64,000 nucleotides of DNA, from positions 1-64,000 of the forward strand of contig JAJRSJ010000033.1 of assembly GCA_024278855.1 (NCBI GenBank). Reading direction: 5' to 3'. This document shows, one piece after another, positions 10,694 to 21,162 of this stretch (positions within the stretch are counted from its first letter, which is position 1; each line of letters opens with the position of its first letter). Source of the DNA: Alphaproteobacteria bacterium. GTDB lineage: Bacteria > Pseudomonadota > Alphaproteobacteria > Caulobacterales > Maricaulaceae. The notes beneath the pieces are model-generated. The model did not search any database and had not been told where the DNA came from. It saw nothing but the letters and a program-made list of their open reading frames with translations. The position numbers and the translations under genes were made by a program.

Positions 10694-13009
10694 ATGAAAA
10701 ATTTATCTGCTGGCCGTTATTATCTTATTCTCCTGTCGGTTCTCATCCTGATCTTTATGGGTCTGTCGTCCATATCTCACGGGCCTAAACCCAAAAGCGC
10801 TGATATTGCGCCTGATCAATTCTCGGCTGAGCGGGCTTTGGTGCATTTGGCCCATATGATCGGGGACAACAAACCTCACCCCACCGCGTCAGATGCTAAC
10901 AGGCGGGTGTTGGCGGTTATACAAAACAAATTCGCCGCTCTGGGTTACGAGACACAAATCCAGAAAACCCTGGCTTGCACCACCCATTATCCCGGCTGCT
11001 CTCAGGTCGAAAATTTAATTGCTGTATCTGCAAGCAATAGCTCGAACGATGCAATAATGTTGACCACCCATTATGCCAGTGTGCCAGCCGCACCGGGCGC
11101 AGGCGACGCCGGGGCAGGGGTGGCGGCTTTGATCGAGGTGGCGCGCATATTAAAAGATGAACCTGCGGGTCTTAATGATGTGGGTTTCCTGATCACAGAC
11201 GGCGAAGAGGGCGGCTTGCGCGGGGCCTCTGCCTTTGCCAATGAGCACCCATTGATGGGGCGTGTTAAATTGGTGGTCAATCTGGAAGCTCGCGGCGCAT
11301 CTGGCCCCAGCACCATGTTTGAGACCCATCCAGGCAATCTGGCGCTCATTCAACACTTCGCCAAAACCAATCCATACCCAGTGGCCAATTCATTGTCTTA
11401 CGAAATCTATAAATTATTGCCCAATGATACGGATTATTCCATCTACCGAAACATGGGCGTTGCCGGCTTGAACTTTGCCTTTACCGGTGATGTCGCCCTA
11501 TATCACTCGGCCCGCGACGACATTGCCCATCTGGACAAAGCCAGCTTGCAACATCACGGCGAAAACGCTTTGGCCGCCGTGCGGGCGTTTCGTGATGTTG
11601 ATTTAAACATATTGGTGGGCGAAAGCGATGCGACGTATTTTGATCTGTTTGGCCGGGTCTTGCTGCACTGGCCGTCAAACCTGAACCTGCCTTTGGCCTT
11701 GTTGGCATTTATAGTTCTTGCTTTCGCCGTTAATAAAAGCCGCACACATTGGCGCTCAGATGTACTGGCGACCACAGCATTGCCCGGCGTGATTATTTTG
11801 GCGTTGGTGTTGAGTTGGCTGTTATCCTTTCCGCTTGGGCATTGGCCGCAATTGTTTTATCTTGACCACCCTTACCCGTGGCCGGGGCGCTTGGCCTTGC
11901 TGTTTACGGCCGCACTATCAGCCTGGATTATGGCCAATGTGTTTCGAGGCCGGGATATAAGTTATAATATGCTAGTTGGTCTGGTCGGGGTTTTTCTCGC
12001 CGTATTGTCAATCGTTTCCGCCATTGTGATGCCGGGTGCCAGTTATCAGTTTTTGGTTCCGGCCTTGGCTATGGCGATCGGGTTTATGGTTGATATGGTA
12101 CGGCGCAAACAAGCGCGCTTTGTCTGGGCTTTGCATTTTGGCCTAGTGAGCGCCGCTTATATGGCAGTTTATCATTTCATTGCTCTGGAAGTTATCGCGT
12201 CTTACAAGCAATCCTTTATTCGTATCATACCGCTAGTCCCGTTGGCTTTACTGTTGGTTCCGGTTTTACTGCACACCGGGCGCAAAGAGGGAAAATCAAA
12301 CCGCATGTTGGGCATGGGTTTTGGAAGCATGGCTATAGCCGCCACATTAATCAGCGCATTTCTCCCCGGCTTTAACGCCGCCCATCCACGGGTGCAAAAC
12401 CTGGTGCTTGAAGTTAACGCCAAAACAAAACAGAGCCATTGGATATCAGAAACCAAAGGCGGGGAGGACAAGGCTTTTCTGGCCAAGGCAGGGTTTTCCA
12501 GATATCAGCAATCCATTCTGCGCCTAGGCATCTACCCCCAAGTCCGCTTTACCAAGTTAGCCAATGCTAGCGACCTTCCCCCACCTAGTTTTAATCTTCT
12601 ATCTGACACGACCGAAGATGAACACCGCATTTTGAGCGTCGAAATCGCGGCAAATAATAATGGCTTTGGGCTTTATTTGCATTTCCCGGCGGATAACATG
12701 CCGATAACAGTGCATGTACAAGTACCCAAAGGGCATGCCAAGGCAGGATCCGAACTCGATGATATGCTAGCGGCACAATTTGGCCCGGGAACCAAATACT
12801 ATAATCTTTCGATCAGAGGCCCCGGAAGCACCACCTATACTGTAAAACTGGTTTATCCAAAGGGACAAAAAATACAGTGTTCATTAGAAGAAAGCATTTC
12901 CCTATCCCCGGCCCAAACGGACGGCATGTCAGATTTGCGACCCGTAAATTCCGCCCCCGGATTTTACGGCGACAGGATACAAATATTCAGCCATCACATA
13001 TTTGAATAA
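10694..13009 (+). CDS. M28 family metallopeptidase, multi-TM
   Basis: 771 aa; MLTTHYASVPAAPGAGDAGAGVAALIEVARIL...LITDGEEGGLRGASAF zinc peptidase motifs followed by TM segments. Confidence 0.9.
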   Translation: MKNLSAGRYYLILLSVLILIFMGLSSISHGPKPKSADIAPDQFSAERALVHLAHMIGDNKPHPTASDANRRVLAVIQNKFAALGYETQIQKTLACTTHYPGCSQVENLIAVSASNSSNDAIMLTTHYASVPAAPGAGDAGAGVAALIEVARILKDEPAGLNDVGFLITDGEEGGLRGASAFANEHPLMGRVKLVVNLEARGASGPSTMFETHPGNLALIQHFAKTNPYPVANSLSYEIYKLLPNDTDYSIYRNMGVAGLNFAFTGDVALYHSARDDIAHLDKASLQHHGENALAAVRAFRDVDLNILVGESDATYFDLFGRVLLHWPSNLNLPLALLAFIVLAFAVNKSRTHWRSDVLATTALPGVIILALVLSWLLSFPLGHWPQLFYLDHPYPWPGRLALLFTAALSAWIMANVFRGRDISYNMLVGLVGVFLAVLSIVSAIVMPGASYQFLVPALAMAIGFMVDMVRRKQARFVWALHFGLVSAAYMAVYHFIALEVIASYKQSFIRIIPLVPLALLLVPVLLHTGRKEGKSNRMLGMGFGSMAIAATLISAFLPGFNAAHPRVQNLVLEVNAKTKQSHWISETKGGEDKAFLAKAGFSRYQQSILRLGIYPQVRFTKLANASDLPPPSFNLLSDTTEDEHRILSVEIAANNNGFGLYLHFPADNMPITVHVQVPKGHAKAGSELDDMLAAQFGPGTKYYNLSIRGPGSTTYTVKLVYPKGQKIQCSLEESISLSPAQTDGMSDLRPVNSAPGFYGDRIQIFSHHIFE

Positions 13010-13070
13010 TAATCCACTCGCATTTTTCACATAGCGGGTTATAACGGGCCAAACCATATTGGAGAATCCT

Positions 13071-15260
13071 ATGCGTACCACATCCACTCTCAAACTCACC
13101 GCCGCCCATACTGCTATCCTGGCCGCCGTTTTGGCGTTTGGGCTAGCGTCTTGCGGGCCGAAACCCCCTGAGCAATCGGAAAGTCAAATACTCATACAAG
13201 AAGTTGAAACCGGTAATGTTTTACTCGATAAATGGAGCGGCCCTTACGGCGGCGTACCCCCTTGGGACCGGGTTGATGTGGCTAATTTCGGCACGACCCT
13301 AAGCGCCGCCTTTGAAATGGCCCGGGCAGAAACCGACAAGATAGCCAATAACCCAAACCCGGCCAATTTTGACAATACGATTATTGCCATGGAGAAATCC
13401 GGCGCAGCACTCACCCGCATAGCCCGTGTATTTTTCGTCCATGCCAGCAATCTCAACAAAGACCCAATGCCAGATTTACTCAAAGAGTTCTCGCCAAAAT
13501 TTTCTGCACTTAGCGATGAAGTCAATCAAAACCCGGCCCTATTTGCTCGCGTGAAGTCCGTATATGAAAATATGGATGATCTGAACACCGAGCAAAAACG
13601 CTTGGTTGATATTTATTATCAGGGTTTTGTGCGTCAAGGGGCCACCTTGAACGATGAAGACAAAGCCGAAATGAGCAAAATCAACGGACGGCTCGCGACA
13701 CTGACCAATCAATTTGGGCAAAATGTTTTGCACGACGAAGAAAGCTATATCACTTATATAAGCGATGAGGCTGGTCTGGCCGGCCTGCCGGACGGGTTGA
13801 AAACCTCGATGGCATCCGCTGCCAAAGCCAATGATAAAGACGCCGAGAAAGGCAGTTGGGCCGTGACCAATACTCGCTCTAGCATGGATCCATTTTTGAC
13901 CTATTCCGACAACCGGGCTTTGCGCGAAATCGTTTGGAACACCTATTATAACCGGGGCGATAATGGTGATGAATGGGACAATAATGCCATCATCACCGAA
14001 ATTTTGCAGCTGCGCGACCGCCGAGCTAAATTGCTTGGTTTTAAAACCCATGCCCACTGGAAGCTGGACAACCAAATGGCAAAAACTCCTGAAAACGCTA
14101 TTGCTCTTATGGAAAAAGTTTGGCCCCACGCTATCTCCCGAGCCCGCGAGGAAGTGGCCGAGATGCAAGCCATTGCCGACGCCGAACAAGCCTTTATCAA
14201 AATCGCGCCTTGGGATTACCGCTATTACGCCGAGAAAGTCCGCAAGGCCAAATATGATCTCGATTTCAATGAGGTTAAACCCTATCTGCAAATGGAAAAA
14301 TTGCGCGAAGGCATGATGTGGTCGGCGGGTGAGCTTTACGGTTTCACCTTCAGCCAGATCGACGATGCGCCGGTATTCCACGAAGACGTAAGGGTCTGGG
14401 AAGTCAAGAACGCCGAGGGCAGCCATGTAGGCCTGTGGTATTTCGACCCCTATGCCCGCAAAGGCAAACGCTCCGGAGCCTGGATGAATGCTTACCGCAC
14501 CCAGCAAAAACTGGACGGCAAGGCGACCACCGTGATCGTCTCCAATAATTCCAACTTTGTCAAAGGTGAGCCGGGCAAGCCTGTGCTAATTTCCTGGGAT
14601 GATGCCCGCACTCTGTTCCATGAGTTTGGCCATGCCATTCACGGGCTTAATTCCGATGTCACTTACCCGACATTATCTGGCACCTCCGTAGCGCGAGATT
14701 ATGTAGAGTTCCCGTCGCAATTATATGAGCGCTGGTTGACCACACCGGAAGTGCTGAATAAATACGCGGTGCATTACGAGACTGGAGAGCCTATCCCGCA
14801 GGCTTTACTTAACAAAATCGAGAAAGCCTCAACTTTCCGCCAGGGTTTTGATACCACCGAATATCTGGCCTCGGCCCTAATCGACATGAAATTGCATATG
14901 GCGGGCGGCGAGCCTATTGACGCCGATAAGTTTGAGCGCGAGACATTGGCGGCTTTGGGCATGCCGAGCGAAATCGTCATGCGCCACCGCACGCCGCATT
15001 TCAATCATATCTTTTCGGGCGGTTATCACGCCGGGTATTATTCCTATCTCTGGGCCGACACCCTGACGGCAGACGCGGCCGAGGCCTTTACCGAAGCCGG
15101 CGGGTTTTACGATAAAGACGTAGCCAAAAGTTTGCGCGACAACATTATGTCCGTGGGTAATACCATAGATCCGGCAGACGGATTTCGTGCCTTTCGGGGC
15201 CGTGATGTTGAAGTTGAGGCTCTAATGCGGGATAGAGGCTTTGCTGACAAAAAAGACTAA
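13071..15260 (+). CDS. dcp: M3 family metallopeptidase (peptidyl-dipeptidase Dcp-like lipoprotein)
   Basis: HEFGHAIHGL zinc motif, lipobox FGLASCG; ATG at 13071. Confidence 0.93.
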   Translation: MRTTSTLKLTAAHTAILAAVLAFGLASCGPKPPEQSESQILIQEVETGNVLLDKWSGPYGGVPPWDRVDVANFGTTLSAAFEMARAETDKIANNPNPANFDNTIIAMEKSGAALTRIARVFFVHASNLNKDPMPDLLKEFSPKFSALSDEVNQNPALFARVKSVYENMDDLNTEQKRLVDIYYQGFVRQGATLNDEDKAEMSKINGRLATLTNQFGQNVLHDEESYITYISDEAGLAGLPDGLKTSMASAAKANDKDAEKGSWAVTNTRSSMDPFLTYSDNRALREIVWNTYYNRGDNGDEWDNNAIITEILQLRDRRAKLLGFKTHAHWKLDNQMAKTPENAIALMEKVWPHAISRAREEVAEMQAIADAEQAFIKIAPWDYRYYAEKVRKAKYDLDFNEVKPYLQMEKLREGMMWSAGELYGFTFSQIDDAPVFHEDVRVWEVKNAEGSHVGLWYFDPYARKGKRSGAWMNAYRTQQKLDGKATTVIVSNNSNFVKGEPGKPVLISWDDARTLFHEFGHAIHGLNSDVTYPTLSGTSVARDYVEFPSQLYERWLTTPEVLNKYAVHYETGEPIPQALLNKIEKASTFRQGFDTTEYLASALIDMKLHMAGGEPIDADKFERETLAALGMPSEIVMRHRTPHFNHIFSGGYHAGYYSYLWADTLTADAAEAFTEAGGFYDKDVAKSLRDNIMSVGNTIDPADGFRAFRGRDVEVEALMRDRGFADKKD

Positions 15261-16080
15261 GCGCACCGTAAACGCCGGTGCGTTAATTTCGCACCGGTTT
15301 CGCGGTTTTTCCAAACATGAAAATACGCTAGAAGGCTTGCGCTCTGCCCTTGATTTCGGGGTGTGCAATCTTGAGTTTGACGTGCGCGTAGCCAAATGCG
15401 GCACGCCCATGGTTTACCACGACGAACACGCCTTGGACGGAAATGGCAAAAAACGATATTTATGCGCGTTTAAAGCCGCGCAATATGAGGATCTAGGCGG
15501 GGCATTTGCCAGAATGCCGAGTTTGGACGCATTGTTTAGCACCATTAAAGTCCATAAATCCCAAGACGCAAAACTGCTGATCGACATAAAAGACTTGGGC
15601 TTCGAGCACGAAATCCATGCCCTGGTCATGTATTACCGCCTGCAAAATCGGGCCATATATGTGTCCTGGCTGGCGGAAGTTCTTTACCGCATCCACGACC
15701 TGGCCCCAAAAATCCCTCTCTGTCTTAGCCATTGGAGTGCAGAGGTAGGCGCCTCCGATGCGGCACAGCATAAAGTCAATATCAGTAAAGGCGGAATTAT
15801 TCCGCGCATTGACGACGAATATATGACCGGGGTAAGCTATGGTTGGACTGTAAAAGACCCGTTGGCCGGGGATATGCTTGCCATACTCAAAACCTCCGGC
15901 GGCGGTATTTGTGTGCCGGAAGATTTGTTAACTCGCTCACTGAGCGATTTTTACCACCGCCAGAAAATGTTCGTCTCCACATATTCTTACACGGATTGGC
16001 AAGCTATAAACGCCCATAAATCGGCGTTAAATGTCGATATGTTTTTTATTGATAACAGGGAAGTTTTTGAGAGATTGTAG
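15241..16080 (+). CDS. Glycerophosphodiester phosphodiesterase family protein
   Basis: 279 aa; ISHRFRGFSKHENTLEGLRSALDFGVCNLEFDVRVAKCGTPMVYHDEHALDGNGK; likely TTG start overlapping the end of dcp. Confidence 0.85.
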   Translation: MLTKKTKRTVNAGALISHRFRGFSKHENTLEGLRSALDFGVCNLEFDVRVAKCGTPMVYHDEHALDGNGKKRYLCAFKAAQYEDLGGAFARMPSLDALFSTIKVHKSQDAKLLIDIKDLGFEHEIHALVMYYRLQNRAIYVSWLAEVLYRIHDLAPKIPLCLSHWSAEVGASDAAQHKVNISKGGIIPRIDDEYMTGVSYGWTVKDPLAGDMLAILKTSGGGICVPEDLLTRSLSDFYHRQKMFVSTYSYTDWQAINAHKSALNVDMFFIDNREVFERL

Positions 16081-16098
16081 ACTCTGCAGTCCTATAGC

Positions 16099-16285
16099 CC
16101 ATATCCCCTCACCTTGTTCCTCTCCCAAAGGAGAGGAGACGGTGTGGCACCTATCTTTGCTAAGTGTTGCACTAAAAAATTACGACGGCTCTATCAATGA
16201 AATCCCGTAATCACAAAAGGTTGTGGTAACGTCTCTTCTCCGCATTTTTGCTTTGGGGGAAGAGGAACAAGGTGAGGGAATATGG
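16099..16285. repeat. Inverted-repeat (MITE/REP-like) intergenic element
   Basis: Left arm CCATATCCCCTCACCTTGTTCCTCT and right arm reverse complement CCATATTCCCTCACCTTGTTCCTCT, in a convergent gene gap. Confidence 0.7.
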
Positions 16286-16306
16286 TGTTTAAAAGATTAC
16301 AGAATT

Positions 16307-16495
16307 TTATTCAAACTCCGGATCAGCGTCCGGGTCAATATCGTTGGCAGGGATTGTCGCTTCGCCGTCTCGGCCAGGAATTGCATAACCACCTTTGAGC
16401 CAACGGCCCAAATCGACATCGGCGCAGCGTTTAGAGCAAAATGGTGCGAAGTCCTCGCTTTGCGGTTTCTTGCAATTTTTGCAGACCTTGCTCAT
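16307..16495 (-). CDS. yacG: DNA gyrase inhibitor YacG (zinc-binding)
   Basis: 62 aa; CKNCKKP...FCSKRCADVDLGRWLKGGYAIPG. Confidence 0.93.
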   Translation of the reverse strand: MSKVCKNCKKPQSEDFAPFCSKRCADVDLGRWLKGGYAIPGRDGEATIPANDIDPDADPEFE

Positions 16496-17508
16496 TTCTC
16501 GTCCTTATATACATCTGTGGTTTTGCCCGCGACAATACGAAATCTTTGTCCTATGCGGGCAGCCAAATCCTGACGCCAATTTATCGGGTCGCTCTCTAGC
16601 CAGTTATATGCAGCCTCCGGCACTTGCAAAACCAACCGCGATCCGCCGTCAATTTCGGCTTCCGTGGCCAAACGTCTCAAACCTGCAAGCGCCTGTGTTT
16701 CAACCGTTGGCGCGCCGTCCGGGTTGAGTAATATTTGTGCAATCGTTGGCCCTCTGCGTGTCCGGGTCATTTCAATGGTGCCAAAGCGTGACCAGGGCGC
16801 GATTTTTAGCATGTCCGGGTCGTCGTTAAAGCCGTCCTTAAAGGTCTGCCAGACATCGGCTTTGATCTTGCGTTTGCGAAAGTTCGGGAAATCTATCAAG
16901 ATCAACCCACCAATGCCGCGCCTCCGGATTTGTCGCGCTATTTCGCGGGCCGCCGTCATGCCGACCTCCGACTTTTGGCCCGTACCCGTATCCACATCAA
17001 TCATGGTGCCCGCACGGGTATGCTCAATATAAATATAGCCGCCGCCTTGCAAAGCGACCTCTGTTTCCGCCACCGCCTCAATGCCGTTCACATGGCCGGC
17101 TTCGAATTTAATGCCGGGATAGCGCGCAGAGATTGCCTCGCGTAAGCTGGAGGATTTTTCTTTGACAGGGTTTTTAGCATCGCTCGGTTCCATAAATTTA
17201 AGGAGCGGCCCTTTGTCCGTTTCACCTTGGCGCAAGACTTGGGCGCGTATCATTGCCCCTTCAACCAACCTTGGTGCGCCGGGTGTCATAGCAAAACGTA
17301 GCAAGCCGCTCTCATCATTGCCCAAATCGACAAATGCGGCCATCAGGTCTTTGTCAATGCGTTTGACACGCCCGCTAAACACATCACCCTTGCGGGCAAT
17401 ATCCGCTTCGCTCTCGCGCCGGACATAATATTCAACATCACGTTTGTGCGCGATAACGGCGGCGCGTTCTTCACCAATTGCTTGTTCTATGCGGCACAAT
17501 TTAGCCAT
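16492..17508 (-). CDS. Ribonuclease E/G family protein
   Basis: 338 aa; GDVFSGRVKRIDKDLMAAFVDLG S1 domain; RRRGIGGLILIDFPNF catalytic region. Confidence 0.9.
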   Translation of the reverse strand: MAKLCRIEQAIGEERAAVIAHKRDVEYYVRRESEADIARKGDVFSGRVKRIDKDLMAAFVDLGNDESGLLRFAMTPGAPRLVEGAMIRAQVLRQGETDKGPLLKFMEPSDAKNPVKEKSSSLREAISARYPGIKFEAGHVNGIEAVAETEVALQGGGYIYIEHTRAGTMIDVDTGTGQKSEVGMTAAREIARQIRRRGIGGLILIDFPNFRKRKIKADVWQTFKDGFNDDPDMLKIAPWSRFGTIEMTRTRRGPTIAQILLNPDGAPTVETQALAGLRRLATEAEIDGGSRLVLQVPEAAYNWLESDPINWRQDLAARIGQRFRIVAGKTTDVYKDEK

Positions 17509-18106
17509 TTAAAAAACCCGATCCAATTAACATATTGCGGGTCTCGTAGACCGGCAGTCCGACCACATTACTATAGGAGCCGCTGATATGGGATATGAAA
17601 GCCCCGGCCAGTCCTTGTATACCGTAACCGCCCGCCTTGCCGTCCCATTCTGCGCTGTCCAAATACATATCTAGTTCGCCAGTTGATAACCGCTTCATCT
17701 TGAGGCGCGTCTCCACAACCCGCGACATTTGCTGCCCGTCTGGGGCCATTAAACAAACACCCGTAAATACCCGGTGCGCCCGTCCTGATAAAATTTCAAG
17801 GCAATATCTGGCGGTTGCCAAATCTTCGGTCTTGGGCAAAATACGCCGCCCGACCCCGACCACCGTATCAGCGGACAGAATAAATGCGCCTTTATTTTCC
17901 GGTGCAATAGCTTGTGCTTTTTCAATAGCCAGCCGCAGGGCATGGGGCTTGGGCAGTTCGTCCTTGTGCGGGGTTTCGTCAATATCCGCCGGGACAATGC
18001 CGTCAGGGCGCACACCAATTCGCGCCAACAGCTCAAATCTGCGCGGCGATGCGCTGGCCAATATCAGCTGGGGGGGGATTAAGGTGTGTGTGTTTGGGCC
18101 GCTCAT
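17501..18106 (-). CDS. maf: Maf family nucleoside triphosphate pyrophosphatase
   Basis: LILASASPRRFELLARIG...ILSADTVVGVG...SGRAHRVFTGVCL. Confidence 0.95.
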   Translation of the reverse strand: MSGPNTHTLIPPQLILASASPRRFELLARIGVRPDGIVPADIDETPHKDELPKPHALRLAIEKAQAIAPENKGAFILSADTVVGVGRRILPKTEDLATARYCLEILSGRAHRVFTGVCLMAPDGQQMSRVVETRLKMKRLSTGELDMYLDSAEWDGKAGGYGIQGLAGAFISHISGSYSNVVGLPVYETRNMLIGSGFLNG

Positions 18107-18120
18107 GACAGCGTAACCGC

Positions 18121-18342
18121 TTATTTAAAGCGGTAGGTAATCCGCCCTTTAGACAGATCATAAGGGGTCATTTCAACGGTGACTTTATCACCGGCCAAGA
18201 CCCGAATACGGTTTTTACGCATGCGGCCCGCCGTGTGCGCAATGATCTCGTGATCATTACCCTCAAGTTTGACGCGAAATGTCGCATTGGGCAGAAGTTC
18301 AATAACCTCGCCTTCAAATTCCAATAGTTCTTCTTTTGCCAA
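18121..18342 (-). CDS. infA: Translation initiation factor IF-1
   Basis: [73 protein letters not shown]. Confidence 0.98.
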   Translation of the reverse strand: MAKEELLEFEGEVIELLPNATFRVKLEGNDHEIIAHTAGRMRKNRIRVLAGDKVTVEMTPYDLSKGRITYRFK

Positions 18343-18460
18343 TTGGGTTCCTTTTCATAGTTTATTATCGGTTGAAAATAAGCACAACCGATTTCGTGCA
18401 GTGCGTTTAACCACGTCTGCACCACAATATATAGGTATTTTTTTAAAAATTACACATTTA

Positions 18461-18916
18461 TTAGCTGAATTCCTTATCAATCCGCATTTCGATCACGTCG
18501 CGGACGGCACGAAAATTGTCCATCATGGCCCGAACATCCATCGCGCCCTGGGTTGGGTCAGGGGTTGGCCAGCATTTGATTTGTGTGTCGCTATCGTCAA
18601 ACACGGCCCGTACTGCCGCCTCTACGTCCGGGGTAAAAGCGATGACCACGTCAAAACTGGTGTCGGCGATTTCGGACAGGGTTTTGGCTTTATGGGCGGA
18701 CATATCTATATTTTTCTCGCCCATTACGGCCACCATTAAACTGCTCAGCTCTCCGGCCTCCAGACCGCAGGACTGCACATATATATCTGCGCCGTATTTT
18801 TGCTTCATGAGGCCCTCGGCCATAGGTGAGCGGATGGAATTGAGCGTACAAACGAATAATACGGAAGCTGGCAATTTGGTTTTAGCATCCATTATGGCCG
18901 CCTGTGCAAGGCGCAA
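18461..18916 (-). CDS. Low molecular weight phosphotyrosine phosphatase family protein
   Basis: [20 protein letters not shown]-loop (VCxxNxxRSPMAE). Confidence 0.88.
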   Translation of the reverse strand: MRLAQAAIMDAKTKLPASVLFVCTLNSIRSPMAEGLMKQKYGADIYVQSCGLEAGELSSLMVAVMGEKNIDMSAHKAKTLSEIADTSFDVVIAFTPDVEAAVRAVFDDSDTQIKCWPTPDPTQGAMDVRAMMDNFRAVRDVIEMRIDKEFS

Positions 18917-19368
18917 ATCAAGGTGAACAACCGCCTTGATGTATTAAAATCAACTTCAACCGAATTGCGCAAACTGTCTTCAAACAAACGCGACCCTTCA
19001 TTATGAAGCCCGCGCCGCCCCATGTCTATGGCTTCGATTTGCGCCGTTGTAGCCGTGCGGATCGCATCATGATAGGCCTCGCAAATCATAAAATAATCTT
19101 TGATAATCCGGCGAAACGGTTTGAGAGAAAACGAAACTGTGCCGCGCGGCATGCCGTTAGTGCGCAATATTTCCATAATCAAGCGACCCTCGCGCAGTTA
19201 CATATTGACAATATAAGGCCCGCAGGCTGAACTCTTGGGCCGAAATTCATTTTCTTCCAACAAGTCAAAAATCGACACCCGCCGTTCATGTTCCATCTCC
19301 GGGCTGGTGACGGGCAAGCTATCGGCGTCAATATGTAGCTCGCTGATATAATGGTCGTTTTCACTCAT
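18892..19368 (-). pseudogene. UPF0262 family protein interrupted by in-frame TAA at 19198-19200
   Basis: Same-frame translation [125 protein letters not shown]... Confidence 0.82.
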
Positions 19369-19825
19369 TTACGGGGTGGAGCGGAATGCTTTTTGTGGTG
19401 CGCGCGGCCTGAATATCGATCAGCCTGACCTCCAGACACTCGGCCTGCACCCGTATTTCGCCGCCCCCCGCAAAAACCAGACGAATTTCGCCGCTCGGCG
19501 GGGTATCGGCGGGTATAAATTCAATTGACAGCAAAACCAAAAATGCGTCCGGGTCGGAACGCTCAATGTTTTTCATTTTGACGGACAAAATATTATGTAG
19601 TCCAAGTCCTGACTTTATCCGCCCCGGCGCTTGCGTCTCGTGGCTATAGCGGTTGGTGATAATCACCAGTGAGCGCCCGTCGCGGTCATAATAAATGTCG
19701 CCTACCCGGACAATCGCGTCCTGCAGGGCCGCTGATATAATGGTCAGGTCTTCGCCAGTTTCCGCTAATAATCTAAGTCGTTTACTCATAATTATTCTGA
19801 TACCCGTTTTATCCGCGCTCCGCAA
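19361..19825 (-). CDS. DUF2948 family protein
   Basis: LRLLAETGEDLTIISAALQDAIVRVGDIYYD; position beside murA and UPF0262 is typical for alphaproteobacteria. Confidence 0.85.
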   Translation of the reverse strand: MRSADKTGIRIIMSKRLRLLAETGEDLTIISAALQDAIVRVGDIYYDRDGRSLVIITNRYSHETQAPGRIKSGLGLHNILSVKMKNIERSDPDAFLVLLSIEFIPADTPPSGEIRLVFAGGGEIRVQAECLEVRLIDIQAARTTKSIPLHPVNE

Positions 19826-21051
19826 TTGCCAAGCTTAACTTCTATTTGCTCAAACCCACGGTCTAAATGATAGACCCGTCCGACCTCGGTTGTACCCTCT
19901 GCGGCCAACCCTGCGGCGATTAGGCTGGCCGAAGCGCGCAAATCCGTAGCCATGACCTGTGCGCCTTTAAGTTTCGGCACGCCTCTGATGATAGCTTCAC
20001 GGCCCGTGACTGTGATATTTGCCCCCATGCGCGATAATTCCGGGCAATGCATAAACCGGTTTTCAAAAATATTTTCGCGGATGATCGACACCCCGTCGGC
20101 CAAACACACCATAGCCATAAACTGCGCTTGTAAATCGGTCGGAAAACCGGGGTAAGCTTGGGTTTCCACGTCCACTGGTCGAATGGGAGTTCCGTGGCGC
20201 TCGACCAATACGGAATTTTCGTCCATTGTCACTTTTGCGCCTGCTTGGGCGATCAAAGGCCATAAGGAGCCCAAATGATCCGAGCGCACATTAACCAGGC
20301 GCACAGCTCCGCCAACTGTGGCCGCCGCCAACGCATATGTCCCGGCCTCTATACGGTCAGGCACAACGGCGAATTTTATCCCGCTAAGTTTTTTCACGCC
20401 CTCTATGGTGATTTCGGAGCGCCCGGCCCCGCTAATTTTTGCCCCCATGGCATTAAGGCAATTTGCCAAATCGACAATTTCCGGCTCCCTGGCCGCATTG
20501 TTCAACACGGTTTCGCCCTTGGCCAATACGGCCGCCAACATGGAATGTTCGGTCGCCCCGACGCTGATAAACGGAAAGGTGATCTCCGCACCTTTAAGGC
20601 CGCCCTTGGCCGTAGCGATAACATAGCCTTCGCTTAACTCAATCTGTGCGCCCATAGCCTTGAGCGCGTTTAAATGCAGATCAACAGGCCGCGCACCAAT
20701 GGCGCAGCCGCCGGGCAGGGATACTTTGGCTTTATGGGCTCGGGCCAAGACCGGGCCAAGCACATTAAAACTGGCGCGCATTTTCCGCACCAAATCATAG
20801 GGCGCGGTTGTGGAGGTCAAGGTTTTGGCATGGAGACTGATATTGCCAATTCCGTCCTTCACCGCAACGCCAAAATTAGCCAACAAATGCCCCAAAAATC
20901 GCGTATCGCGCAAATTTGGCATATTGGTGAGCGTCAAAACCTCGTCCGTCAACAAACAGGCGACCATGAGCTTAAGCGCAGAGTTTTTGGCCCCGCTAAT
21001 GGAGATTTCTCCCGACAAGGGTGTGCCGCCTTCTATAACAATTTTATCCAT
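19792..21051 (-). CDS. murA: UDP-N-acetylglucosamine 1-carboxyvinyltransferase
   Basis: 419 aa; MDKIVIEGGTPLSGEISISGAKNSALKLMVACLLTDE...PGGCAIGARPVDLHL. Confidence 0.98.
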   Translation of the reverse strand: MDKIVIEGGTPLSGEISISGAKNSALKLMVACLLTDEVLTLTNMPNLRDTRFLGHLLANFGVAVKDGIGNISLHAKTLTSTTAPYDLVRKMRASFNVLGPVLARAHKAKVSLPGGCAIGARPVDLHLNALKAMGAQIELSEGYVIATAKGGLKGAEITFPFISVGATEHSMLAAVLAKGETVLNNAAREPEIVDLANCLNAMGAKISGAGRSEITIEGVKKLSGIKFAVVPDRIEAGTYALAAATVGGAVRLVNVRSDHLGSLWPLIAQAGAKVTMDENSVLVERHGTPIRPVDVETQAYPGFPTDLQAQFMAMVCLADGVSIIRENIFENRFMHCPELSRMGANITVTGREAIIRGVPKLKGAQVMATDLRASASLIAAGLAAEGTTEVGRVYHLDRGFEQIEVKLGNCGARIKRVSE

Positions 21052-21162
21052 AAATCTTACTCATATATCATATCTCCAAACAACTAAACGGAATCAATTG
21101 TCGTCAAACTGTTAGGCGATAATAAGGCCGCTTGCTATAGAATTGTTTGTTGAATGCAGTTG

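Noticed and set aside
13539-14507. 322-aa minus-strand ORF
   Set aside because: Antisense shadow ORF inside the M3 peptidase gene, whose sense translation has clear family motifs.
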